The notes under the pieces were generated by a model, which had not been told where the DNA came from, did not search any database, and saw only the letters and a program-made list of their open reading frames with translations. Below, piece after piece: positions 1 to 6,178 of a DNA stretch of 6,239 bases (the stretch's first letter is position 1; every line of letters begins with the position of its first letter). The translations under genes were made by a program, and so were the position numbers. Source of the stretch: Candidatus Iainarchaeum sp. (lineage in GTDB: Archaea > Iainarchaeota > Iainarchaeia > Iainarchaeales > GCA-2688035); assembly GCA_028712575.1 (NCBI GenBank), contig JAQTPU010000046.1, positions 1 through 6,239 of the forward strand, written 5' to 3'.

Positions 1-1118
1 CGAGAACAGCGATTATCGGCCCGCCGCTTTCCCCGGATGGAGTTGCTTTTGCATTCAGGCTTCATAAGACAACGCCATGGACCCTGCCCCAGCTTCTCGA
101 CAAGGGCTCCCTGACTCCCCTTGCGGCCGGCCTTCTTTCTTTTTTCATTGACAGCCAGGCAACCACTCTTGTTACAGGCAGCAGGGGTTCGGGAAAGACC
201 TCCCTGCTCACTGCATGCATTCTCGAAATAATGCAGAATGCGAGGATAATTGTGCAGGAAGACACCTTGGAAATTCCCGTGCCTTACATGAAAAATATTG
301 GCTTTAATGCCCAGCGCTTAAAAACAAGAAGCCCGATTTCTGTCAGCAAGACTGAAAGCGAAGTCGCGCCCGAAGAGGCCTTGAGGACTGCCCTGCGCCT
401 TGGCGATTCCGCCCTTGTAATCGGGGAAGTGAGAAGCAGGGAAGCAAAGGTTTTGTACGAGGCAATGCGTGTCGGCGCTGCGGGAAACATTGTGATTGGG
501 ACTATTCACGGGGATTCAGCATACAGCGTATGGGACAGGGTTGTTAACGACCTCGGGGTTCCCACGACAAGCTTCAAGGCGACTGACATTGTTGTCGTTG
601 CCCGCCCCATAAGGTTTGCAGGCTCCTTGAAAAGGGAGAAGAGGATTGTTCAGATTACAGAGGTCAAGAAACACTGGGTTGACGACCCTGAAAGGGAAGG
701 CGGCCTGCTGGATTTGATGCTGTTCGATGCGAAAAAGGACAATCTTGAACTGCTTGAGGACAATTTGAAAGAGTCGGAATTGTTTTCAAAAATTTCAAAG
801 ACAAGCGGGCTTACAATGAAGGAAATGTGGGAGGACATAAAAATGCGCGGTTATTCAAAGTCCTTCCTTGTTGAAATGAAAAGAAAATTCAATGTGCCCA
901 GGCTGCTCGAGGCGGAAAATACCGTGGCCTGCAACAACAAGCTGATGCTTTTCAAGCAGGAAGAAATCGAGGAAAACGGCAAAATAGATTACAGCCAGGT
1001 TCTCGGGAAATGGAAATACTGGGTGCAGAACACCTATCTGCCTCGGCTTACAAAGAAAAAGCCTGAACAGGGAAACCAGCCTGTTCCGCAGAAGCCTGCC
1101 CAGGAAAATAAAAAATAA
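1..1118 (+). CDS. Type II/IV secretion (pilus assembly) ATPase, 5' partial
   Basis: This is the C-terminal 371 residues of a VirB11/PilT/GspE-superfamily ATPase. The reading frame is open from base 3, so the start lies to the left of the window. Such proteins are cytoplasmic hexamers that use ATP to drive assembly of pili or archaella. Visible motifs, numbered from the first visible codon, are the Walker A loop GSRGSGKT (59-66, bases 177-200), an Asp box QEDTLEIP with acidic residues at 86-87, Walker B ALVIGEVR with its catalytic Glu at 142 (bases 411-434), and a His box TIHGDS with His at 169. All key residues are intact. After the core come roughly 150 mostly charged residues and a Pro/Gln/Lys-rich tail. 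It lies 14 bases before the membrane platform gene, the usual ATPase-platform pairing. Archaellum FlaI or a bacterial-like TadA are close alternatives. Absence of archaellum neighbours here and the pilin genes downstream favour a pilus ATPase. Confidence 0.93.
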   Translation, partial: RTAIIGPPLSPDGVAFAFRLHKTTPWTLPQLLDKGSLTPLAAGLLSFFIDSQATTLVTGSRGSGKTSLLTACILEIMQNARIIVQEDTLEIPVPYMKNIGFNAQRLKTRSPISVSKTESEVAPEEALRTALRLGDSALVIGEVRSREAKVLYEAMRVGAAGNIVIGTIHGDSAYSVWDRVVNDLGVPTTSFKATDIVVVARPIRFAGSLKREKRIVQITEVKKHWVDDPEREGGLLDLMLFDAKKDNLELLEDNLKESELFSKISKTSGLTMKEMWEDIKMRGYSKSFLVEMKRKFNVPRLLEAENTVACNNKLMLFKQEEIEENGKIDYSQVLGKWKYWVQNTYLPRLTKKKPEQGNQPVPQKPAQENKK

Positions 1119-1132
1119 AAATTTTGGTGCTT

Positions 1133-3436
1133 ATGCCTAAAGACGCGAAAAAAAGCGGGGGAGAATTTTTTGAGCCGGATATTTCCCCGGGTGAATTGTA
1201 CAAAAAAATTATTGTAAGCAGGGACGAGTTTGAGAAAGGCGAAAAAGGCCTTGTGAAAAGGAAAGACCCCGCTTATGTAAAATTCTGCAAGGCGGTTTAC
1301 AGGAGGTTCCCTTCCCTTGGGAAAGGCGCGGCCTTTATTCCTGCCTACAGGGAAGCCGTGGATTTCCTGCACTGGGATTTAAGCGCGGAGGAGCTTTCGG
1401 CTGCAACAAAGCTTGTAATGGTTCTTGCAGTCGCCGTGGGAATTGTTTCAGGAATTGCAATAATTTTTTCCCCGCTTTTCAATATTTTGATGGCATTTGT
1501 CCAGCTTGACCTTCTTGTTTACATTTATGTTTTTGCCCCCTTTATTGCGCTTGCCATTTTCCTTTCAATGTATGTCCAGCGCTATCCGCTCAATGCCGCT
1601 GATTCCGAAAAAACAAAGGCCCTCGGCTATGTGCCTGAAATTGTGGGTTACATGATAATGTCAATGAAGCTTGTGCCCAACCTTGAAAAGGCGGTTGAAT
1701 TTTCAGCGCAGCACGGCAGGGGAAAAATAGCTGAGGATTTCAGGAGAATCCTGTGGGAAACCCAGATAGGCCTGTTTCACTCGCTGTCGGAGGCGCTTGA
1801 CGACCTTGCATACAGGTGGGGAAAATTCAGCGATGAGTTCAAGCATGCGCTGATGATGGTGCGCGCAAGCGTCCTTGAAAATACTGAAGCAAAGAGATAC
1901 CAGCTTCTTGACAAGACAATGGAAACAGTGCTTGAGTCCATTAAGAACAAAATGGAGCAGTATGCGAGAAACCTTTCCCAGCCCTCAACTGTCCTGTTTT
2001 ATGTCGGGGTTTTATTGCCCCTGATTTTGATTATTATCCTGCCTGTCGGAAGCGCTTTTTCGGGAACGCCGATGGCAATGCCCCTTGTCCTTGTCGCAAT
2101 TTATAACATAGGGATTCCTGCAATAACGCTCATTTTTGCAATGCAGGTAATCAAAAAAAGGCCCCCGACTTATGTTCCCCCGAAAATTCCCGACGGGTTT
2201 CCGGGCCTGCCGAAAAAAGGCAGCATGATTCTCGGCAAAACAGGGATTAATGTTGCAATGCTTGCGGCAATTGTTCTTGTTGCCGGGATACTGCTTTCGG
2301 TTGCAGTTTCCCAGTACGGCCTTCCTCCCAAAGGGTTTGTTTCCGAAGAATCCGGGCAGATTATCCAGCCCGACCCGAATGCAACCGAAATAATCATAAA
2401 GGAAAAGGGCGATGCAAAATATTTCACTCCTGAAGGCAAGAGATACCGTGAATTAAGAAGCGAGGGCAAAAGCGATTCGGCCGCAAAAGACCTTCTTGCA
2501 ATGGAAGAGCAGAAATTTTTCATGGAGCCTAAAAACGACCCCACGCCCTACATCCTTGTTTTCGGCATAATTATTTCAATTGCAATCGCAATTTTTATTT
2601 TTGTTTATTACTCCAGCATTTACAAGCGCAAAAAACAGCTTGAAATAATGCAGATGGAATCCGAATTCAAGGACTCCCTTTATATCCTTGCTTCCCGCCT
2701 CGGGGAAAACAAGCCAGTGGAGGAGGCGCTTAAGCACACAAGGAACTTCCTTCCCAACCTTTTGATTTCACAGAGGGTTTTTGCAAAAACAGTCGACAAT
2801 ATAGAACTGCTTGGAATGCCGCTTGAACAGGCTGTCTTTGACAGGAATTACGGTTCCCTGAAAAACATGCCTTCCAACATTATCCAGAGTTCAATGAAAA
2901 TCCTTGTTGATTCAGTAGGGCTTGGAGTCAATGTTGCGGCAAGGACCCTGATTTCGCTTTCCCTCCAGTTGAGGAATGCGGAAAAAGTGAACAAGATGCT
3001 TTCCACGCTTATTTCCGATGTGACTTCAATGATGCAGACAATGGTTGTCTTTATTGCGCCCATTGTCCTGGGTGTTACAACCGCACTGCAGAAAATAGTG
3101 ATGGTGACTCTTGCGGGCATAGCCTCGAGCGAAACAGTCCAGAGCCTTGGAAGCGGAGGCGCGGGAAGTTCCGGCTTTACAGTCCCGCTGAAAGGAATTT
3201 CAGTCGAGGCATTCAAGACAATGGTTTCCCCCGTGCAGTTCCTGGTAATCGTGACGATTTACGTGGTTGAGCTTGTAATAATAATGGGTTATTTCACTAC
3301 AAAAATAGAAGAGGACAATGACCTTCTTGTGAGGATAAACATTGCGACCGCACTGCCGATTGCAGTCGGTGTTTTCCTTGTTGCAGTGCTCGCTGCAAAC
3401 ATAATCGTGGGGAGTTTTTTCGGCGGAGCTTCATGA
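1133..3436 (+). CDS. TadC/FlaJ-like pilus platform membrane protein with two T2SS-F domains
   Basis: A 767-residue integral membrane protein with two copies of the type II secretion F domain, as in archaeal platform proteins that anchor the ATPase and the growing filament. About nine membrane segments can be read (approximate residues): 93-113, 127-147, 286-305, 316-338, 373-393, 472-495, 632-657, 701-721 and 735-760. The two cytoplasmic F domains lie at about 150-285 and 500-630. Each is a helical, charged stretch with an EKAVEF or EEALKH motif near its start. Basic clusters KKRPP and KRKK follow segments 4 and 6, placing both domains inside and leaving a hydrophilic loop of about 78 residues (394-471) outside. 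I chose ATG at 1133, which has a GGTG three bases upstream; in-frame TTG at 1124 and GTG at 1127 would add 2-3 residues. Its single cysteine contrasts with the genes that follow. The stop overlaps the next start (ATGA), indicating translational coupling. Confidence 0.9.
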   Translation: MPKDAKKSGGEFFEPDISPGELYKKIIVSRDEFEKGEKGLVKRKDPAYVKFCKAVYRRFPSLGKGAAFIPAYREAVDFLHWDLSAEELSAATKLVMVLAVAVGIVSGIAIIFSPLFNILMAFVQLDLLVYIYVFAPFIALAIFLSMYVQRYPLNAADSEKTKALGYVPEIVGYMIMSMKLVPNLEKAVEFSAQHGRGKIAEDFRRILWETQIGLFHSLSEALDDLAYRWGKFSDEFKHALMMVRASVLENTEAKRYQLLDKTMETVLESIKNKMEQYARNLSQPSTVLFYVGVLLPLILIIILPVGSAFSGTPMAMPLVLVAIYNIGIPAITLIFAMQVIKKRPPTYVPPKIPDGFPGLPKKGSMILGKTGINVAMLAAIVLVAGILLSVAVSQYGLPPKGFVSEESGQIIQPDPNATEIIIKEKGDAKYFTPEGKRYRELRSEGKSDSAAKDLLAMEEQKFFMEPKNDPTPYILVFGIIISIAIAIFIFVYYSSIYKRKKQLEIMQMESEFKDSLYILASRLGENKPVEEALKHTRNFLPNLLISQRVFAKTVDNIELLGMPLEQAVFDRNYGSLKNMPSNIIQSSMKILVDSVGLGVNVAARTLISLSLQLRNAEKVNKMLSTLISDVTSMMQTMVVFIAPIVLGVTTALQKIVMVTLAGIASSETVQSLGSGGAGSSGFTVPLKGISVEAFKTMVSPVQFLVIVTIYVVELVIIMGYFTTKIEEDNDLLVRINIATALPIAVGVFLVAVLAANIIVGSFFGGAS

Positions 3437-3900
3437 TTCCAAAAAATGAAAGCGGCCAGGCATTCGATGTTTTCAGGCTCCTGATCGGGGCGATAATAGG
3501 CCTCGCAATCCTTGTAATAATAATTTCAATTATCCAGTATCTTGAAAGCTGGAAAGTCGATGTCAGCAAAAAGCTCCTTGCGGACGGCCTCTACAATGCG
3601 GTCCAGACACCCAACGGCGAGGTTGTTGTCAGAAAAGACCTTACTTTGAGGAAAGGCGATATTTTCAGCAGGGGGAATTTTGCAGAACAATCGGGCGTGA
3701 AATGGGACTGCCTTGAATTATTGGTTTCAAACATTGGCGCCTTTGAGCTCAGGAATGACAGCATTATTGAAATAAAACAGGGCATTCTCACCACTGTCTA
3801 TTTCCAGTGCTTCAAAAAGCCGGCTTCAAACCCAGACTGCGATCCCTATTGCCTTGTTTCCTTTGGAAAAGCCCTCAAAAATCCCGCAGCAGCCCCATGA
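3433..3900 (+). CDS. Prepilin with class III signal peptide (pilin 1)
   Basis: A 155-residue secreted filament subunit candidate. The N terminus has a short leader MIPKNESG ending in Gly8, followed by QAFDVF and an uninterrupted hydrophobic helix to about residue 35. This is the class III prepilin layout, cut after Gly by a FlaK/EppA-type peptidase, leaving Gln at +1 of the mature protein. The ectodomain (about 36-155) is mixed alpha/beta-like with four cysteines (93, 126, 136, 140), the last three clustered near the C terminus. The ATG overlaps the stop of the platform gene by four bases, and GGAG lies four bases upstream, so it belongs to the assembly operon. Its leader and helix closely match the next pilin, while the ectodomains look unrelated. 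I recognise no specific named family for the ectodomain. Pilin identity is inferred from the leader and context. Confidence 0.85.
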   Translation: MIPKNESGQAFDVFRLLIGAIIGLAILVIIISIIQYLESWKVDVSKKLLADGLYNAVQTPNGEVVVRKDLTLRKGDIFSRGNFAEQSGVKWDCLELLVSNIGAFELRNDSIIEIKQGILTTVYFQCFKKPASNPDCDPYCLVSFGKALKNPAAAP

Positions 3901-3905
3901 AAATG

Positions 3906-3913
3906 TTTAAATA
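3906..3913 (+). promoter_or_regulatory. Archaeal TATA box upstream of pilin 2
   Basis: TTTAAATA matches the archaeal TTTAWATA box exactly, in an AT-rich gap between pilin 1 and pilin 2. Placing it at about -27 predicts a transcript start near 3938 and a leader of roughly 45 bases. Weaker AT-rich candidates at 3925-3936 and 3945-3957 would give shorter leaders. The gap contains no T-tract terminator, so read-through from the upstream operon is also possible. Confidence 0.6.
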
Positions 3914-3972
3914 TAAGAAATCAATTAATTATACTAATTACTGGATTTAATTAATTTCCAAAATTTTTGAGA

Positions 3973-3977
3973 GTGAT
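3973..3977 (+). promoter_or_regulatory. Ribosome binding site for pilin 2
   Basis: GTGAT, within GAGAGTGAT, is complementary to the archaeal 16S rRNA 3' end and sits five bases before the ATG at 3983. This supports that start and means pilin 2 is probably not leaderless. Confidence 0.6.
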
Positions 3978-3982
3978 AAAAA

Positions 3983-4540
3983 ATGTTTTTCAACAAAAAA
4001 GGGCAGGCATTTGACGTATTCAAATTGCTGATTGCCGCGATTATTGCAATAGCAATCCTCGCATTGTTAATGCCAATCCTGACAGGAATCGGCGGGGGCT
4101 TTGGAAGCAAGCCATCCGAAGAGGCCCAGACTGCCTTGAAATCAATTGCAAACAAGCCGACAACCTCCTATACCACAAAAAAAGTTGTTTTCGGGCCAAG
4201 CACTGAAACCTCAATCAACAGCAAGAGCATTGCAGAAGGAAGCAACGGCCTTGTTTCTGCGGAACAGGTCTGCGTTTCACAGGGGGATTATGTTGATGAC
4301 ACCGCAAACTGGGAAACAAGCTCTGAAATGGCTGTTGTAAAATACAAAGCCTCTTCTGCAAAAACAGTGACTTTGCAGGTTATCTGCGACAGGGCGCAGG
4401 ACATGCAGGAAGGGGACTCCTACTTTGAAAAATACGACGACAAGTTGAGGATAGACGGGGTCGACTGGGCTTCGGAATGCCCCTGCATTGCCGCAGGCGG
4501 CAGCGAAACCTGCTGCGTGCTCGCTGTAAAGAAAGTCTGA
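3983..4540 (+). CDS. Prepilin with class III signal peptide (pilin 2)
   Basis: A 185-residue prepilin. The leader MFFNKKG has a basic KK just before the Gly7 cut site, then QAFDVFKLLIAAII and further hydrophobic residues to about 34. A Gly-rich linker (GIGGGFG) leads to a Ser/Thr/Ala-rich ectodomain of about 145 residues. The ectodomain has six cysteines (97, 135, 166, 168, 177, 178), ending in a CPC...TCC cluster near the C terminus. The first 20 residues from the cut site are nearly the same as in pilin 1, but the remainder is not visibly similar. The gene has its own TATA box and ribosome binding site and is closed by a strong T-tract, so it can be expressed apart from the assembly genes. 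It probably acts at the cell surface as a filament subunit. Which subunit type (major, minor or tip) cannot be told from the sequence. Confidence 0.87.
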   Translation: MFFNKKGQAFDVFKLLIAAIIAIAILALLMPILTGIGGGFGSKPSEEAQTALKSIANKPTTSYTTKKVVFGPSTETSINSKSIAEGSNGLVSAEQVCVSQGDYVDDTANWETSSEMAVVKYKASSAKTVTLQVICDRAQDMQEGDSYFEKYDDKLRIDGVDWASECPCIAAGGSETCCVLAVKKV

Positions 4541-4578
4541 CATTGCAGTGTCCGAAGCTTTGCCAGTGCAAAAGATTC

Positions 4579-4615
4579 TTTTTTTAATTTCTTTTTCTTT
4601 TTTTTCTTTTTTTTT
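4579..4615 (+). terminator. T-tract archaeal terminator
   Basis: Of 37 bases, 32 are T, in runs of 7, 3, 5, 8 and 9, starting 38 bases after the pilin 2 stop. Archaeal RNA polymerase stops at such U-rich tracts without needing a hairpin, and no convincing stem precedes it. It separates pilin 2 from the next unit, whose TATA box starts 12 bases later. Confidence 0.8.
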
Positions 4616-4627
4616 CAAACCTAATTC

Positions 4628-4635
4628 TTTATATA
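4628..4635 (+). promoter_or_regulatory. Archaeal TATA box for the second pilin operon
   Basis: TTTATATA is an exact TTTAWATA match, 41 bases before the ATG at 4669. With the box at about -27, transcription would begin near 4658, giving a leader of only about 10 bases. No clear Shine-Dalgarno sequence is seen before 4669, which suits a leaderless or near-leaderless first gene. Confidence 0.72.
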
Positions 4636-4668
4636 TTGCTTTTGCCTTTTTCTTAATGGGTTTTTTGC

Positions 4669-4833
4669 ATGAAAAGCTTTTTTGAGGAAGAAAAGGCTCA
4701 AAGCGAATGGAGTTCCGTGTATATGCTCCTTATCCTGGTAATTGCTGCGATTGCATTGATAGCCGTGATAAAGCCGATGTTCCAGCAGAGCCAGCGCATT
4801 GTAAAGAAAACAACTCCGGCAGCTTCAGGCTGA
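4669..4833 (+). CDS. 54-residue pilin-like small protein
   Basis: A short gene of 54 codons, easily missed by length cut-offs. The protein begins MKSFFEEEKAQSEWSS, followed by a hydrophobic helix (about 17-34), then KPMFQQSQ and a basic tail ending in TTPAASG. KAQSE resembles a class III prepilin site with Ala instead of Gly at -1 and Gln at +1, as tolerated by some FlaK-type peptidases. Cleavage after Ala10 would leave a 44-residue subunit that is almost all helix and has no cysteine. A TATA box with correct spacing, the T-tract terminator upstream and the absence of an in-frame interruption support a real gene. It is the first gene of a transcription unit with other pilin-like genes. It could be a major filament subunit or a small membrane partner of the machinery. 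The competing + frame from 4707 overlaps the next gene's start and lacks these signals. Confidence 0.72.
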   Translation: MKSFFEEEKAQSEWSSVYMLLILVIAAIALIAVIKPMFQQSQRIVKKTTPAASG

Positions 4834-4869
4834 AGCTGTTGAAAATCACGCAGTTTTTGGCGGGAAAGA

Positions 4870-5430
4870 ATGTTTCAAAAAATGAACCAAAAGGGACAGG
4901 AAGAGGCGCCTTTTGAACTTCTCATTGCCGTAATTGTAATGGGCTTCGTGCTTTTTATTGGCCTCAGGGCAATGACAGAACTCCAGGACCAGAGGTGCGC
5001 ACAGCAGGCGGAATCAAAGCTCGAGGAATTGAAAACAAAAATAGAAATTGTAATCAACCAGAAAAGCCCGCAGACAATTGATTTCAGGTCAGACTGCTAC
5101 AATCCGAAGGATGAAATAATAAAAGTGACTTACAGCGAAAGGGCAAGCGTCTGCGCGGAGTACTGCACTTCAAGCAGGAGCATCTGCCAGCTGCTGGAAT
5201 ACTCGAACCAGGCGAAAGGGGTGTATTTCAAAAAATGCCTTAACATCAATCCCCTGTCTGTTTACAGCCAGCCGGAATGCCCGGATTTGGGCGCAGCAGA
5301 AAAAAAAGTGAAAATAGACATCAGGGACAGCATTCCAAGGGGAACCTATTACCTGCAGAACAGGGAAACAAGCGCAAGCTTCCCCACTGTCTGCATTTAC
5401 TGCAAATCAGGTTCGGGCTCGTGCGGGTGA
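4870..5430 (+). CDS. Cys-rich prepilin with class III signal peptide (pilin 3)
   Basis: A 186-residue prepilin. The leader MFQKMNQKG ends at Gly9, followed by QEEAPFELLIAVIV and a hydrophobic stretch to about residue 32. ATG at 4882 (Met5) would shorten the leader to five residues, and neither start has a strong ribosome binding site. Mature positions Gln1, Phe6 and Leu8-Leu9-Ile10 are shared with pilins 1 and 2. After a charged helical stalk (about 36-63) comes an ectodomain with ten cysteines in total (43, 76, 95, 99, 106, 123, 137, 175, 178, 185), including CAEYC and a C-terminal CIYC. CxxC pairs could bind metal, but an extracellular location favours disulfides. It follows the 54-residue gene by 36 bases and runs directly into the next gene, whose ribosome binding site lies across its stop codon. 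No named ectodomain family is recognised. Confidence 0.85.
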   Translation: MFQKMNQKGQEEAPFELLIAVIVMGFVLFIGLRAMTELQDQRCAQQAESKLEELKTKIEIVINQKSPQTIDFRSDCYNPKDEIIKVTYSERASVCAEYCTSSRSICQLLEYSNQAKGVYFKKCLNINPLSVYSQPECPDLGAAEKKVKIDIRDSIPRGTYYLQNRETSASFPTVCIYCKSGSGSCG

Positions 5431-5431
5431 T
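5425..5431 (+). promoter_or_regulatory. Ribosome binding site supporting the TTG start at 5435
   Basis: GGGTGAT is a strong match to the archaeal anti-Shine-Dalgarno complement. It overlaps the stop codon of pilin 3 and ends three bases before TTG 5435, but lies 27 bases from the in-frame ATG at 5459. It therefore favours the TTG as the true start and indicates coupling to pilin 3. Confidence 0.6.
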
Positions 5432-5434
5432 TGG

Positions 5435-6169
5435 TTGCTGGCATTTACCCTTAGCAAAATGAATCTCCTGATTCTCGTAACAGCGCTGTTTGCAATTGTC
5501 GCATATTTCATGTTCGGCCTTACAGATTTTTTCATTGCAACCGCCGCAACGCAGATTGTCAATGCAAAGGCGGAGCAGGCGCTTGGAATAGTGAATTCCG
5601 ACAAACTGTGCTTTTCCAGCCCCGTAAACATCCCGTCCTCCATAAAATATTTCGGGGATTCAAGGGACTTTTATTATGCATTGAAAATTTCGCGCGAGCC
5701 GCAGGCCACAATTCCGGGAAAAAACAACACGCTTATTTTTTCAATTGTAAACAGGCGCTCCCAGGACACGATTGTTGCCGCAAAAAGCCTTGACACTGAC
5801 GCGGAAATAATCCTTTTCGGCTGGGACAGCAAAACAGGCATCCTGTCCCAGAAAAAAGACACGATTGTAATAGAACCGCATGCGGAAATTCCGGTCAATT
5901 CATTTATGGTCATAAAAGAGGTTTTCAGGGGAAAAAGCTATCTGTATATAATCGCCTGCTCCTTTACAAGCGACATTTGTTATGCGCACATGCAGGATGT
6001 GCGCGTAAAAATCAAGAACGGCTGTGTTCCCGAAGTTGAGGCCCATGAATCAAGCTGCCTCTGCATTCCCGCAAACATTTTCGACAGGCTGACGTCAAAA
6101 CCGATAGGGACAACCTCCGGCTGCCCCCCGCCTGTGCAGTGCGTGAACGGCGCAACAGGCTGCTGCTGA
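5435..6169 (+). CDS. Cys-rich membrane-anchored surface protein of the pilin operon
   Basis: A 244-residue protein with one N-terminal hydrophobic segment (about 9-28) and a large, presumably extracellular domain. The N terminus MLAFTLSKMN carries no Gly/Gln cut site, so it is either uncleaved, anchored by its helix, or an atypical pilin. A beta-rich middle part (about 80-165) is followed by a Cys-rich C terminus. Its ten cysteines are at 59, 175, 182, 197, 208, 210, 230, 236, 243 and 244, and the protein ends in GCC. I take TTG at 5435 because GGGTGAT lies just upstream; ATG at 5459 would give 236 residues and keep the membrane helix. It starts four bases after pilin 3 stops, so the two are very likely co-translated. 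I do not recognise the family. Position and architecture suggest a minor pilin, tip adhesin or filament anchor. Confidence 0.8.
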   Translation: MLAFTLSKMNLLILVTALFAIVAYFMFGLTDFFIATAATQIVNAKAEQALGIVNSDKLCFSSPVNIPSSIKYFGDSRDFYYALKISREPQATIPGKNNTLIFSIVNRRSQDTIVAAKSLDTDAEIILFGWDSKTGILSQKKDTIVIEPHAEIPVNSFMVIKEVFRGKSYLYIIACSFTSDICYAHMQDVRVKIKNGCVPEVEAHESSCLCIPANIFDRLTSKPIGTTSGCPPPVQCVNGATGCC

Positions 6170-6178
6170 AGTGAGATT

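Noticed and set aside
1..1118. Assignment of the ATPase as archaellum FlaI
   Set aside because: The core motifs are common to the whole superfamily, and the visible neighbours include no archaellin, FlaH or FlaF/G, so pilus ATPase is the safer call.
1034..1372. A 112-residue - strand open frame across the ATPase-platform junction
   Set aside because: It is Phe-rich because it is opposite Lys/Glu codons of both + strand genes, and it spans their boundary without any supporting signal.
2170..3569. Several long open frames on the - strand opposite the platform gene
   Set aside because: They mirror codon bias of the + strand gene, give low-complexity Ser/Ile/Arg-rich products without motifs, and have no promoter or ribosome binding site of their own.
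4146..4340. A 64-residue + strand open frame inside pilin 2
   Set aside because: It lies wholly within a well-supported gene in another frame and has no initiation signal.
4543..4571. Possible hairpin before the T-tract (TTGCA ... TGCAA)
   Set aside because: Only five base pairs form, with a long, unpaired interior; archaeal termination at the T-tract does not need it.
4707..4916. A 69-residue + strand open frame in the region of the 54-residue gene
   Set aside because: It overlaps the start of pilin 3, has an implausible Cys/Lys-rich product with no membrane helix, and lacks the TATA spacing that the 4669 frame has.
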